A stretch of 64,000 bases of DNA from Anisodus tanguticus. Its lineage: Eukaryota > Streptophyta > Magnoliopsida > Solanales > Solanaceae. Below are positions 10,948 through 22,002 of this stretch, one piece after another. The first letter of the stretch is position 1, and the number at the start of each line of letters is the position of its first letter. Both the position numbers and the translations under genes were made by a program. The stretch covers positions 18,037,001 through 18,101,000 of the forward strand of contig CM067544.1 in assembly GCA_034509755.1 (NCBI GenBank). The letters are read 5' to 3'. The notes beneath the pieces are model-generated. The model saw only the letters and a program-made list of their open reading frames with translations. It did not search any database and had not been told where the DNA came from.

Positions 10948-11812
10948 ACTATGTAGTAAGAAATATATACTAAATATCTATAAATATTTTACCGTGACCC
11001 AGTTATTATTGTATATTAACTTACGATCATCATTGTAGAAACTCATAAATTTCAATTTTGAATCCGATGTAATGTGTAATTAGTTATATTATGTGCATGA
11101 ATAGTTGGGAGGGAAAACATGTGAAGTGGGATTCGGACGAAGATATGCAAGAATTGTTAGGCCTGCAGCTCCCTTAGACCAACTTCCAGCTCCATTTGAC
11201 AATATCGACACTCAAATTAGGAAATTCATAGCAAAAAACTTGTCAATCCAAGAAATGGTGGCACTAGTCGGAGCCCACACAGTAGGCTTCGCCTGGTACA
11301 CGCTTCTATGCAACCAAAACAACATTAATCTGACCAGACTAGCCACATTAGGGTGCACTTGCCCTAACAATAACAATAACAACACCGATGTGGTCGGATT
11401 GGACTCGACTCCTCGGATTTTCAACAAGACTTATTATTAAAAGACCAATATACATGGTCCGGTATACCGTGTATATCATGGTCCGATTTGGACTCCACAA
11501 ATTATAATTAATGTATAATTATAATTATGGTATTAGTCTTGTACTAGAAAAAGGTATTAGAACTAGAGTAGGAAAAGGTAGAATTATTTTTCATATTTAG
11601 GAATTGTATATTTGTATATATACCTCTCTTTATCAATGAGAATAATGAAGGGATTATTTCTTTCATGGTATCAGAAGTCTAGGAAAAACGTTTCCTCTCC
11701 AAATAATTTTCTTCCGCTGCCCGACGTGACCAGTGGCCGATGGCCATACTCCCTCCGATCTTCAAAAAAATTTCTTTTCCCAAATCCCTAATTCTTCACT
11801 TGTTCTTTCATT

Positions 11813-12660
11813 ATGTCTACATCAAAAAACATGTTTCATCGAGCCCTTACAGTCTCCAACATCAAGAACCATATCCCTATCATTTTTGAGATGGAGAACG
11901 TCTAATACACGACATGTGTGGAATTATTTAAGGTTCACGCTCGCATCAAGTCTTTCATCACATCATCCCCTCAATTACAGGCAAGGAAAATGTGTCTACC
12001 CCAGAGGATGTCCCTGTATTATGGACAACCCTTGATTCTACCATTCTTCAGTGGATTTATTCCACTATCTCTACAGACCTCTTGCAGACGATTATTGAAC
12101 TTGACGCCACGACGCTGGAAACTTGGAATAAGGTACGTGATATATTTCAAGATGACAAAAATTCTCGTGCTGTCACTCTTGAGCAGGAATTTTCCCATGT
12201 CAACATGGAGGATTTCCCAAATATCTCAGCATATTGTAAAAGGCTAAAGGAATTGGCTGATCAACTCAAAAATGTTGGTGCACCCATCACCAATGATCGT
12301 CTTGTTCTTCAGATGGTTGTAGGCCTATCCGAGCCCTATAATGGCATTGTGACGCTTCTTCGTCAAAGTAATCCTCTCCCACCGTTCTACCAGGCCCGTT
12401 CCATGCTCACATTAGAAGAGACCAGCTTGGCTAAAAAGGCGGTTACTGGGGCAAATTCCATCATGATGATGTCCACGACAGACGACCCCCACTCATTCAC
12501 CGACAATTCTAGCTAAAACTGTAGCAATGGTGGCGGCAAAAAGGGGAAAAATCGGAAAAATAATGGCAAGAACCGCGGTGGCGGTCGCAGCGGTAACATT
12601 AATCATGGAGGCGGTAACGGTGGAAATAACGGTGGTCGGAGCAGTGGGCAACAGACCACC
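11813..12660 (+). pseudogene. Copia C gag
   Basis: The ATG at 11813 starts a gag-like N-terminus (ALTVSNIKNHIPIIFEMENV), stopped after 30 codons. A frame change leads to the capsid frame at 11992-12516 with VLWTTLDSTILQWIYSTIST, LEQEFSHVNMEDFPNISAYC and YNGIVTLLRQSNPLPPFYQA. The nucleocapsid tail (12517-12660) is Asn/Gly/Lys-rich after another stop. No CCHC knuckle is seen. Confidence 0.85.
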
Positions 12661-12939
12661 TGACATTAGCCGTGGGCCTACTGGCCGTGGGGCTGGGGCT
12701 GGGCCAGGGGCCAGAGCCCAAACTGCCCTTACATACTGTCTTAATTTCCCAAAAACTGGGCCCAATTCCAGCCTACCACCAGGCCCAGTTTCCCCATCCA
12801 GAATTCTAGCTCTCGGTCTGCTGGGCTGTGGCAGCAGGCTGGCCTACTTGGGCCTCGACCTTAACAGGCTTTCATTGCTGCGGGGCCAGCTCCGGTCCCG
12901 ACACCTACATATATTGAGGCTGCAATGCATACACTTGGA

Positions 12940-13330
12940 TTAAATCCCCGGATGCAAATTGGTACATGGACACTAGAGCCACCTCCTATATGACGTCCGC
13001 ACAAGGTAATCTCTTGTCTTATTTCAATTTGAGAAAAAATCGTGGCATTATTGTTGGTAATGGCAACTCAATTCCAATTCGAGGTTATGGTCATACGAAT
13101 TTGTCTCCCCCACATCCACCTCTAGTCTTAAAAAATGTTTGTCATGCCCCTTACTTAATCAAAAATTTAGTGTTTGTCTGGAAATTCACTACTGATAATT
13201 GAGTTTCTATTAATTTTGACCCTTTTGTATTTTCTGTGAAGAATTTCAAGATATGGATACCTCTAATGAGATGCAATAGTAGGGGAGAGCTTTATCCAAT
13301 CACCACCACCACCACCATTTCCACGAGTCA
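12940..13330 (+). pseudogene. Copia C protease, active site altered
   Basis: The block NWYMDTRATSYMT (about 12958-12995) corresponds to the copia protease site normally read D-T-G-A-T-S-H. Here the Gly is Arg and the His is Tyr, both explicable by single transitions. Stops follow at about 13200. The downstream SINFDPF and IPLMRCNSRGELYPI blocks complete the region. Confidence 0.82.
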
Positions 13331-13359
13331 AGCCACACCTTCAACCTTTGTCGCTCTTG

Positions 13360-14310
13360 CTCCTTCCTTGTGGCATGCACCTTTGGGTCATCCGGGGTAG
13401 TTTATTATTTCTTCTCTACGTAACAATAGTTTTATTGATTATAAGGGTACGCGTAGTACTCCACTTTTTCCTTCTTGTCCATTAGGGAAACATGTTAGAT
13501 TACCGTTTGTAGCCTCTACTGCTCATACTTTGATGGCTTTTGATATTATTCATAGTGATTTATGGACATATCCAGTTTTAAGTTCTTTGGGTCATCGTTA
13601 TTATGTCTTATTCTTGGATGATTATTCTAAATTTTTGTGGACCTTTCCTTTATCCAAAAAGTCTCAAGTTTTTTTTCACCTTTTTAAAAGTTAGAGCATT
13701 CATCTGTTCGGTTTTGGTAATGGGCCATTTCGAGAGTTTTGTGACACTCATGACATATCTGTTTGGTTTTCTTGTCACAAAATGGAAAGGCCGAGAGGAA
13801 AATTCGTAATATTAATAATATTATCCGAACCTTCCTAGCCCATGCTTCATTACCGCCTTTTTTTTGGCATCATGCATTACAAATGGCTACATATCTACTT
13901 AACATCCTTCCTCACAAAGGCTTAGCATATCAATCCCCACTTAAAATTCTTTACAATAAAGATCCATCGTATTATCATCTTAGGGTTTTTGGGTGCTTAT
14001 GCTAATCACTTTTTTCGTCTACTATAATTAACAAACTTCAAGCCCGCTCTACCGCTTGTGTGTTTTTGGGTTATCCATCTAATCATCGTGGTTACAAATG
14101 TTTTGATTTATCCTCTAACAAAATCATAATTAGTCGCCATGTAATGTTTGATGAAACCCAATTTCCGTTTGCTAAATTGTGTAGTTTCGTGTCTAGTTCG
14201 TATAATTTTTTGGATGATGGGATCTCACTGTATATTATCCACCATTTATCCGAGATGTCCCATGACCCAAATCCGCTAGCAGGTCCACTGCCTGTTGGCC
14301 CATAAATTAC
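13360..14310 (+). pseudogene. Copia C integrase
   Basis: Pieces in different frames include the HHCC region (LWHAPLGHPG, SCPLGKHVRLPF), the first Asp block (FDIIHSDLWT, YYVLFLDDYSKFLW), a NGKAERKIRNINNIIRTFL block with the catalytic Glu, and the C-terminal copia signature GYPSNHRGYKCFDLSSNKII with SRHVMFDETQFPF. At least three frameshifts separate them. Confidence 0.85.
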
Positions 14311-14640
14311 CGATCTAGCATTGATTTGGCCAGCAAGCCCACTACCTGCTGGCCCAAATAGTCTTAGTATTAGTCAAGTGTCTCGGCCCAGTCCCGGTAT
14401 CAGTACTGATCCAGAGTCTCGGCCCAATGCCAATTTTGATCCAACTTCTACTTCACGCCCAGTTGTTGGGCCAGCAGGCCCACTGCCTGTTGGCTAGTCC
14501 GCTGCCAACCCGATAATTACCCAACTCTCGTCCAATTCTACCTCGAGTCAAGGGCCCATTACTCGTAGACAACGGGGTATTTTTAGACCAAAACGACATT
14601 TTAATCTTAATTCTAATGTCACTAAATCTCCCCTACCACG
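14310..14640 (+). pseudogene. Copia C IN-RT linker
   Basis: A Pro/Ser/Gly-rich linker with repeated GPLPVGP- and ASPLPAGP-like words in shifting frames, ending with RQRGIFRPKRHFNLNSNV just before RT. The repeated words are also seen in copia D (20380-20590). Confidence 0.6.
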
Positions 14641-15474
14641 TAACCCAGTGTCTGCCCTTCATGATCCGAATTGGAAATTGGCCATATATGACGAATATAA
14701 TGCTTTTATTGAAAATAAGACGTGGGAGTTGGTGCTCCGTCCACCTGGTGTTAATATTATTCGGTCTATGTGGATTTTTACTCATAAAAAAATTTTAACG
14801 GTTCTTTTGAAATACATAAGGCCCGTCTTGTAGGTGATGGTAAAACACAACAGGTTAGCGTGGATTATGGAGAAACATTTAGTCCGGTGGTCAAACCGGC
14901 AACCATTCGCACTATGCTTAGTCTGGCGCTCTCGAAAGCATGGCCCATTCATCAACTGGATGTGAAAAATGCTTTCTTACACGGTTATCTTAAGGAGACA
15001 CTATACATGAATCAACCCTTGGGTTTTAAGGACTCCAATTATCCTCACCATGTTTGTTTACTGAAGAAGTCCTTGTGTGGGCTTAAGTATGCCCCACAGG
15101 CGTGGTATAAGAGGTTTGCAGATTATGTGTCTACTATTGGGGTTTTTCACAGCATGTCTGATCATTCTCTGTTCATCTATCGTCGTGGTACGTCTCTTGC
15201 ATACATTCTGTTATATGTGGATGATATAATTTTGACTGCCTCCTCGAATGTATTGCGCAAGTCTATCATGTCCCTTCTCACTTCAGAATTCGCTATGAAA
15301 GACTTGAGACACTTGAGTTATTTTTTTGGTATAGTTGTCACTCGTCATGCATGTGGTCTATTTTTATCACAGAAGAAGTATGCAACTGAGATTATTGAGA
15401 GAGCTGGCATGTCCTCTTGTAAGTCATCTTCTACTCCGGTGGATTACCAAACCGAAGTTGAGTGCTACTTCTAG
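14640..15474 (+). pseudogene. Copia C reverse transcriptase
   Basis: The RT starts DPNWKLAIYDEYNAFIENKT, breaks at about 14790-14860, then is open for 204 codons (14860-15474). That stretch has MDYGETFSPVVKPATIRTML, QLDVKNAFLHG, KKSLCGLKYAPQAWYKRF and the catalytic LLYVDDIILTASS. The YVDD is intact. A frame change near 15445 separates it from RNase H. It is the best preserved RT core among the copia copies here, together with copia B. Confidence 0.9.
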
Positions 15475-16172
15475 CACACCATATGAGGATCCTACCCACT
15501 ATCGTAGTCTTGCAGGGGCACTTCGGTAACTTACTTTCACGAGACCATATATTACTTATGCAATACAACAAGTGTGTTTATTTATGCATGATCTACGGAT
15601 TGAGCACATGCATGTGCTCAAACGCATTGTACGATACATACAGGGGACACTTGATTATGGATTGCATTTATATCCATCCTCCGTCTCTACTCTTGTGTCA
15701 TATACAGATGCTGATTGGGGTGGTTGTCCAGATACCAGACGTTCGACATCTGGTTAATGTATGTTCCTTGGGGATAACTTGGTCTCTCGGTCGGCAAAAC
15801 GCCAGGCTACTTTATCGTGATCCAGTGCAGAGGCCGAGTATCGAGGGGTAGCCATTATGGTGTCTGAGTCATGTTGGCGTAATCTTCTACTATAGCTATA
15901 TTTTCTTATTCAGAAAGCTACATTGGTCTACTGTGATAATATTAGTGCAATCTATCTTTCTGGAAATCCGGTCCAACATCAGCGCACTAAACATATCGAG
16001 ATGGATATACACTTTGTTCGAGAAAAGGTAGCTCGTGGACAAGTACGCGTCCTCCATGTCCCTTCGCGGTACCAAATTGCAGTCATATTTACTAAGGGTC
16101 TTCCCTTGGTTCTATTTGAAGATTTTAGGGACAGTCTCAGCGTACGACAATCGTCCGCTATGACTGCGGGGG
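15475..16172 (+). pseudogene. Copia C RNase H
   Basis: Frames 15572-15757 and 15923-16177 contain LKRIVRYIQGTLDYGLHLYP, SYTDADWGGCPDTRRSTSG, VYCDNISAIYLSGNPVQHQR and HFVREKVARGQVRVLHVPSR. A stop at about 15757 and a frame change break it. The purine tract and 3' LTR follow at once. Confidence 0.87.
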
Positions 16173-16637
16173 TGTAAAAGACCGATATACACGATCCGGT
16201 ATACCGTGTATATCATGGTCCGATTTGAACTCCACAAATTATAATTAATATATAATTGTAATTATGGTATTAGTCTTGTACTAGGAAAATGTATTAGAAT
16301 TGGAGTAGGAAAATGTATAATTATTTTTCATATTTAGAAATTATATATTTATATATATATATATCTCTTTATCAATGAGAATAATGAAGAAATTATTTCT
16401 TCAATTATGATAACGTGGTATGGGGGTGGCCCCCTCCTTTATTCAGACAGGGTGTTCATGGGGAATAATATCACTGCTACCATCGTTCGAAGATACAACA
16501 ACTTCCCTGCTTTTTTCTTCCGCGATTTCGGTTTTGCCATGAAAAAACTCGGCAACTTGCCTCCCCGGGCTGGCGTTCCGTTGGAAATTCGCGACTTTTG
16601 CCACGTGGTCAATAAAAATTCCGTCGCAGCTATGTGA

Positions 16638-16764
16638 AGAAAAACGTACGAGGTCGTTAAAAATAAAATTTCACTTTCCACTTTACAAAATAAACAACGA
16701 TATGGCTTCTTTAAGATATCTAGTACTTTGTACTTTGTTACTAAGAAAAAAAGTATAAATTTAA
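16638..16764. other. POD1 3' flank
   Basis: The presumed 3' UTR of the peroxidase follows the stop at 16637. It is AT-rich and no clear polyadenylation signal was fixed. Confidence 0.4.
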
Positions 16765-16945
16765 CACTACAAAAAAAAAAATACTAGAATTAGTTTTGTA
16801 CTTTGTTACTAATCTGTTACTAAATCGCTTCTAGCCAACATAATTCTCTGTAAATCTATAGCAAAATATATAGGATTAGCAATATATTTTTCTATTTAGC
16901 TACATATTTTATTCTTTCGCTATTTTATGTTACTTCTTAGTAGTG
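16765..16945. mobile_element. CACTA-ended MITE
   Basis: The ends are CACTACAAAAAAA on the left and, inverted, CACTACTAAGAAGT on the right. A 3 bp TSD, TAA, flanks it (16762-16764 and 16946-16948). CACTA termini with a 3 bp duplication indicate a miniature derivative of an En/Spm element. It is noncoding. Confidence 0.75.
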
Positions 16946-17297
16946 TAAATTGCTTATTCAATCGGATCCTACTTTCTTTTATTTATGATCGAGTAGCCAA
17001 ATAGGAGTCAAAGGTGTTTCTTCACCCATCTTGAAATCTGGCTTCCATCTTAATTTGTACTCTCATAGGGTAACTATCAAAATAGATGAATCTTTTGAAA
17101 TAGACATTAATAAAATCTACTCCACTGTTAGAATCTAAATAGACATGTCGAAAATAGTACTAGGCAATTTCGACATTCCCATTCAAAGGAATTTAAGAAA
17201 TAAACATCTTCCTTATCTCTTCCATAGTAAAATATTGACATTCTCCTTCGTTGGAGTTTTATCAACAATATATTTTATAGATTATATAGTTCAGATT
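16946..17297. other. Intergenic, no feature seen
   Basis: No gene or repeat could be supported between the CACTA MITE and the inverted LTR unit. Confidence 0.4.
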
Positions 17298-17945
17298 TGT
17301 TAAACAAGGTAATATACCCGTGATATACACTGAATATACAGAAGTGTATATCACAGTATACGAGAAGCGATGGCCCAAAGAACGCAGATGGACGGTGGCC
17401 CAATCGACGATGGGCGAGGTGAGGCCCATCACGGGTATTGGCTGTCAAGCCCATCACGGGAAGTGGCTAGCAAGTGTATATAAGGAAAGTATATTTGTAG
17501 TATATTGTAGTGTATTTGGTACCTAATTAGGATTATACACTTACCATAATTCTATACCATGAAAGAAATAATCCCCTTGATTATTTTCATTAATTGAAAG
17601 GTATATATACAAGTTACAAAATAGGAGAATCCTATTCCTATTCTATTCCTAAAATCTTATTCTACCATAATTCTAACTATACAATCATGGTAAGTGTATA
17701 ATCCTAATTAGGTACCAAATACACTACAATATACTACAAATATACTTTCCTTATATACACTTGTTAGCCACCGCTTCGTGATGGGCTTGACACCAATACC
17801 CGTGATGGGCCTCAAATTTCGCCATCGTCGATTGGGCCATCGTCCACCGTCCATTGCGTTGCTTTGGGCCATCGTTTCAGATATACCTGTGATATACACT
17901 TCTGTATATTCAGTGTATATCACGGGTATATTACCTTGTTTAACA
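17298..17945. mobile_element. Head-to-head inverted LTR unit with one TSD
   Basis: The right part (17558-17945) is a complete minus-strand LTR of the copia D type. It begins (minus) TGTTAAACAAGGTAATATAC, ends at 17558, and is followed by a remnant of the tRNA-Met primer site (TTCTATACCA on the plus strand, 17548-17557). The left part (17298 to about 17545) is the first roughly 240 bases of the same LTR in the opposite direction. Both outer ends are thus TG/CA U3 ends, and AGATT flanks the whole unit (17293-17297 and 17946-17950). The arms are about 240 bp and mostly identical, with several small indels. No coding sequence remains. Confidence 0.85.
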
Positions 17946-17974
17946 AGATTTTACAATGGAAACTATCTTGAAAT

Positions 17975-18423
17975 GTTTAAAATACATCCCAACATTTGTC
18001 CGGATTTGCCGTAACACACCTAACATTTACGGTAGTCCTATTACCCTCCTGAATTTATTTTTAAAGCATTTTCTTGGCATTTATCTAGAAAATTCGAATT
18101 AAAATCCAATGCAACACAAGCCAAGACTCGATTATGAAATAATATAGTGATTCACAAGATCAAATTTCAAGAGAATCAACTGCTTTCTACATGGAAAAAT
18201 TAAGAGCATAAGAGAGAATTCTAATTTTCTGTTTTGTTTGAAGAGTGAAATGACCGGACTCCTTTATTTTATATCCTTTTGTTCGGCACGTGTTTGAATT
18301 TTTACCAATTCACTCGACAAATGTCAAAGAAATTCCTTAAAAATATATTCGGGAGTAATAAAACCCCGTAAAAATTAGATATGTTACAACAAATCCAGAC
18401 AAAGGTTGAAATATATTTTAGGC
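17975..18423. mobile_element. Foldback/MITE with about 57 bp inverted ends
   Basis: The left arm (17975-18032) includes CATCCCAACATTTGTCCGGA and TAACACACCTAACATTTACG. The right arm (18364-18423), inverted, matches it with about 75-80 percent identity. The interior is AT-rich and noncoding. The superfamily is not clear and the TSD was not fixed. Confidence 0.6.
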
Positions 18424-18640
18424 ATGTTACCTAATATAAATAAATACTTGTAAAACATGGGTAACTCTAGACACTTACTATATATCTCTTGTATGCGAGG
18501 TACCATTAGTGGCCTGTTCAAGAATTAAACAAAATCATCTTGAACTTAGAAAGTTCAGCAGAAGGAACGTGCTTATTTAAAATAGCCAACGGATTGATGT
18601 ATGGCCAATCTAAATTGAATCAAGCACAAATTTCTTATAG
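18424..18640. other. Intergenic, no feature seen
   Basis: Nothing could be supported here. The sequence then enters the truncated 3' LTR of copia D. Confidence 0.4.
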
Positions 18641-18812
18641 AAAACCCAAAATCTTATTCTAGTAGTACAAGACTTTTATAATTATGGTAAGTGTACAATA
18701 TTAATTATGGTAATATTTACACTAGAATATTTGACAAAACCGTGACTAACTATTATGTACAAAATCGTGATATACATCAAGTGTATATCAGGAATATCTT
18801 CTATATTTAACA

Positions 18813-19416
18813 CACACCCGTAGTCATAGCGGGCGGTCTTCGAACGCTGAGACTGTCCCTAAAATCTTCAAAAAGAACCGAGGGAAGACCTTTGTAAAGA
18901 TGTCTGCGATTTGATACCGGGAAGAGACATGGCAGACGCGTACTTGTCCACGAGCTACCTTTTCGCGAACAAAGTGAATGTCCACCTCGATGTGTTTAGT
19001 GCACCGGTGCTGAACCGGATTTTCCGAAAGGTATATGGCACTAACATTATCACAATAAATCAAGGTAGCTTTCCGAATAGGACAATGCAACTCTAAAAGA
19101 AGATTACGTAACCAACAAGATTCAGAAACCACATGGCTACCCCTCAATATTCGGCCTCTGCACTAGAGCCGGACAACGTCGACTGCCGCATCGCAGACCA
19201 CGAGACCAAGTTATTCTCAAGACATATGCAATAGCCAGACGTGGAATGTCTGGTATCCGGACAACCACCCCAATCAACATCTATATACGAGACAAGTGTA
19301 GATGTCGAATACGGATATAAATGTAATCCATAGTCAAGTGTTCTTTGGATGTATCGAATAATGCGTTTGAGCGCATTCATGTGATCAACCCTAGAATCAT
19401 GCATAAACAAGCACAC
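18813..19416 (-). pseudogene. Copia D RNase H
   Basis: Frames 19416-19144 and 19147-18824 contain LKRIIRYIQRTLDYGLHLYP, DWGGCPDTRHSTSGYC, IYCDNVSAIYLSENPVQHRC and HFVREKVARGQVRVCHVSSR. A single frame change at about 19145 separates the two. Confidence 0.87.
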
Positions 19417-19461
19417 CTGTTGGACGACATATGTAATATCTGGTCTCGTGAATGTAAGATA

Positions 19462-20478
19462 CTAAAGGGCCCCTGCAGGACTGCTATAGCGGGTCAGATC
19501 CTTATAAGGTGAGCCAACTACATCACCCAACTTGGGTTTAGTATCAACTGGAGTGGAATTGGACTTACAGGATGACATTCCAGCCCCCTCAATGATCTCA
19601 GCTACATACTTCATCTGGGATAAGAACATCCCACCTGCATGACGAGTAACAGTAATCCCCAAAAAATAACTCAAGGGCCCCAAGTCGTTCATAGAAAACT
19701 CAGAACTGAGCATTGTCATGATAGACTGGCGTAATGCATCAGAAGAGGCAGTCAAGATAATATCATCTACATACAGTAGTATATAAGCCAAGGAAGAACC
19801 AGGACGATATATGAACAATGAATTATCAGACATGTTGTGAGAGAAACAGACATGATGAGGATATTTGAGATCCCTAAACCCCAAGGGCTGATGCATATAG
19901 ACTGTCTCCTTGAGATCACCATGTAAGAAAGCATTATTCACATCTAACTGATGAATGAGCCATGCTTTTGAAAGAGTCAAGCTGAGCACAATGCGAATGG
20001 TAGCCGGCTCGACCATCGGTCTAAACGTCTCCCCATAATCCACAACAACCTGTTGAGTCTTACCATCACCTACAAGACGAGTCTTATGCCTCGCAAAAGA
20101 ACCGTCAGAATTGTCCTTATGAGCAAAAATCCACATAGACCGAATAATATTAACACCAGATGGATGGGGCACCAACTCCCACGTCTTATTATCAATAAGA
20201 GCATTATATTCGTCGGTCATAACAATTTTCCAATTTGTGTCATTTAAAGAAGACACAGGATTACGGGGTAAGAGTGATTTAAGAACATTAGAATGTAAAT
20301 TAAAATGTCTTTTTGGCTTAAAAATACCCTGTTGACTACGAGTGACCAGTCTATGACTCGGGAAAGAATTGGGTGGATTTCGGGAACTACCGGGATACGT
20401 GATAGACCGGCCAGCAGGCAGTGGGCCTGCTGGCCCAATACTGGAATCATGTGACGGTAATGGGCTGGAACCTGTCAC
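19462..20478 (-). pseudogene. Copia D reverse transcriptase, palm deletion
   Basis: The 338-residue open frame has the Pro-rich linker, the RT start (WKIVMTDEYNALIDNKTWEL), FARHKTRLVGDGKTQQVVVD, YGETFRPMVEPATIRIVLSL, QLDVNNAFLHGDLKETVYMH, YVDD in LLYVDDIILTASS, and DLGPLSYFLGITVTRHAGG. Compared with copia C it lacks, in frame, the roughly 30-40 residues containing KSLCGLKYAPQAWYKRF, just before HNMSDNSLFIYR. The frame stays open but loses part of the primer-grip side of the palm, so activity is unlikely. Confidence 0.87.
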
Positions 20479-21430
20479 TGGAACAGTGGCGGTAATGGGC
20501 TGGGAATCTGGCCCAATTACCGTTACTGGCCCAGTACGGGATTGGATACACCGGCTGGAACAGTAGGGCCAGCAGGCAGTGGGCCCGCTAGTGGATTTGG
20601 GGTGCGGGACACGTCTGAAAAATGGTGAATAATAGACAGGGATATACCATCATCCAAAAAATTATACGAAATAGGCACGGGATTACTAACCTTAACAAAA
20701 GGAAATTGAGATTCATCAAAAATTACATGGCGACTAATGATGATTTTATTAGATGATAAATCAAAATATTTGTAAACACGATGATTTGACGGATAACCTA
20801 AAAACACACAAGGGATAGACCGGGCCTGAAGTTTGTTAATTGTGGTGGACGAAAAGAGTGGATAACACAAGCACCCAAAGATCATAAGATGTGAATACGA
20901 AGAGGTCTTATTAAATAAAATTTGAAGAGGGGATGTATATGTCAAACATTTGGAAGGAAGAATGTTAAGAAGATATGTAGCAATTTGTAGAGCATGATGC
21001 CAAAAAGAAGGGGGTAAGGAAGCATGAATCAATAAAGTTCGCACAATGTTATTAATGGTACGAATTTTACGTTCGGCTTTCCCATTTTGTGAAGACGTAT
21101 GTGGGCAAGAAAAATGAAAATTGATCCCATTATTAGCACAAAATCCTGAAACGCCCCATTGTCGTATTCTTTGTCATTATCAAATTGAATATTTTTTATT
21201 TTCCGTTCGAATTGTGTTCTAATGAATGCTCTAAATTTTAAGAAGGTGGAAAAAACTTGAGATTTTCTTGCTATCAGAAAAGTTCATAAAAACTTAGAAT
21301 AATCAACAAAAAATAGAACATAATACCGATGACCCAAAGAACTAAGAACATGAGACGTCCATAAATCGCTATGAATAATATCAAATGGCATTAAAGTATG
21401 AGAATTAGAGTCTAAATATGGCAACCTAAC
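20479..21430 (-). pseudogene. Copia D integrase
   Basis: The frame 21044-20523 contains MRTLLIHASLPPSFWHHALQ, the C-terminal signature GYPSNHRVYKYFDLSSNKII, and SRHVIFDESQFPF. Upstream (21045-21430) the core continues in broken frames. Repeated ASGPLPAGP-like words lie at the C-terminal side. Confidence 0.83.
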
Positions 21431-22002
21431 ATTTTTTTCCTAAAGAACAAGATTGACAATTCGGAGTACTACGCGTATCCTTACATGAAATAAAATTATT
21501 TTTATCTAAGAAACACAAAATAGATGACCCCGGATGATCAAGACGAGCATGCCACAAGGAAGGAGCAAGGGCTGCAAAAGAGGACGGCAAGGCTTGACTC
21601 GAGAGATTGGAACATGGCGTGATAGGATAAAGATATCCCCTACTATCACACCTCATGAGAGGACTCCCCGTCCTGAAATCCTTCACAAAAAATCCAAACG
21701 TATTAAATTTAATAGACACGGAATTATCAATGGTGAATTTACAGACAGACGCCAGATTTTTAATCAATTTGGGGGCATGAAGGGTATTTTTCAAGATAAG
21801 GGGTGGATGGGGGGGGGGGAGACAACGTTTTATGACCATAACCACAAATTGGAATAGAATTACCATTACCAACAATTATGTCACGAGGGTTGCTCAAATT
21901 GGAATAAGATGAGAGACTACATTGATCGGATGTTATGTGGGTAGTGGCTCCGGTGTCCATGTACCAATTCGGATCTAGTGGCGTTAAACCAAGTGTGTGC
22001 AT
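21426..22002 (-). pseudogene. Copia D protease and HHCC region
   Basis: The frame 22002-21760 has DPNWYMDTGATTHITSDQ with an intact Asp-Thr-Gly, followed by IIVGNGNSIPICGYG. The frame 21875-21426 has KNTLHAPKLIKNLASVCKFT, MRCDSRGYLYPI and a HHCC-type LWHARLDHPGSSILCFL..CQSC segment. A G run at 21811-21820 marks the frame change. Confidence 0.83.

Larger units (their letters stand above)
11438..16403 (+). mobile_element. Copia C: full-length Ty1/copia in a POD1 exon
   Basis: The LTRs are 11438-11666 (5', missing the first two bases TG) and 16173-16403 (3'). A 5 bp TSD, ATTAT, flanks them (11433-11437 and 16404-16408). The primer site TGGTATCAGAAGTC is at 11667-11680, and a purine tract GCGGGGG lies just before 16173. 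The two LTRs differ at roughly 20 sites in 230, so the insertion is not recent. Internal coding order is gag, protease, integrase, RT, RNase H, all with stops or frameshifts. Confidence 0.93.
11105..16637 (+). pseudogene. POD1: class III peroxidase last coding exon, split by copia C
   Basis: Coding pieces are 11105-11437 and 16409-16637. The exon starts after an ATAG acceptor with LGGKTCEVGFGRRYARI and holds the proximal heme-ligand histidine block MVALVGAHTVGF (His at exon residue 58). It continues with TLGCTCP, LDSTPRIFNKTYY, then across the insert DNVVWGGGPLLYSDRVF, NITATIVRRY, FPAFFFRDF and a stop after NKNSVAAM. Class III peroxidases are secreted heme enzymes that oxidise phenolics with H2O2. 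Apart from the insert and its 5 bp duplication the frame is open. Exons 1-2 with the distal histidine were not found in 10370-11104, so the 5' part is lost or moved beyond copia A. Confidence 0.88.

Noticed and set aside
12490..12945. Ala/Gly-rich frames on both strands
   Set aside because: They overlap the copia C nucleocapsid tail, whose GGCGGT repeats leave several frames open.
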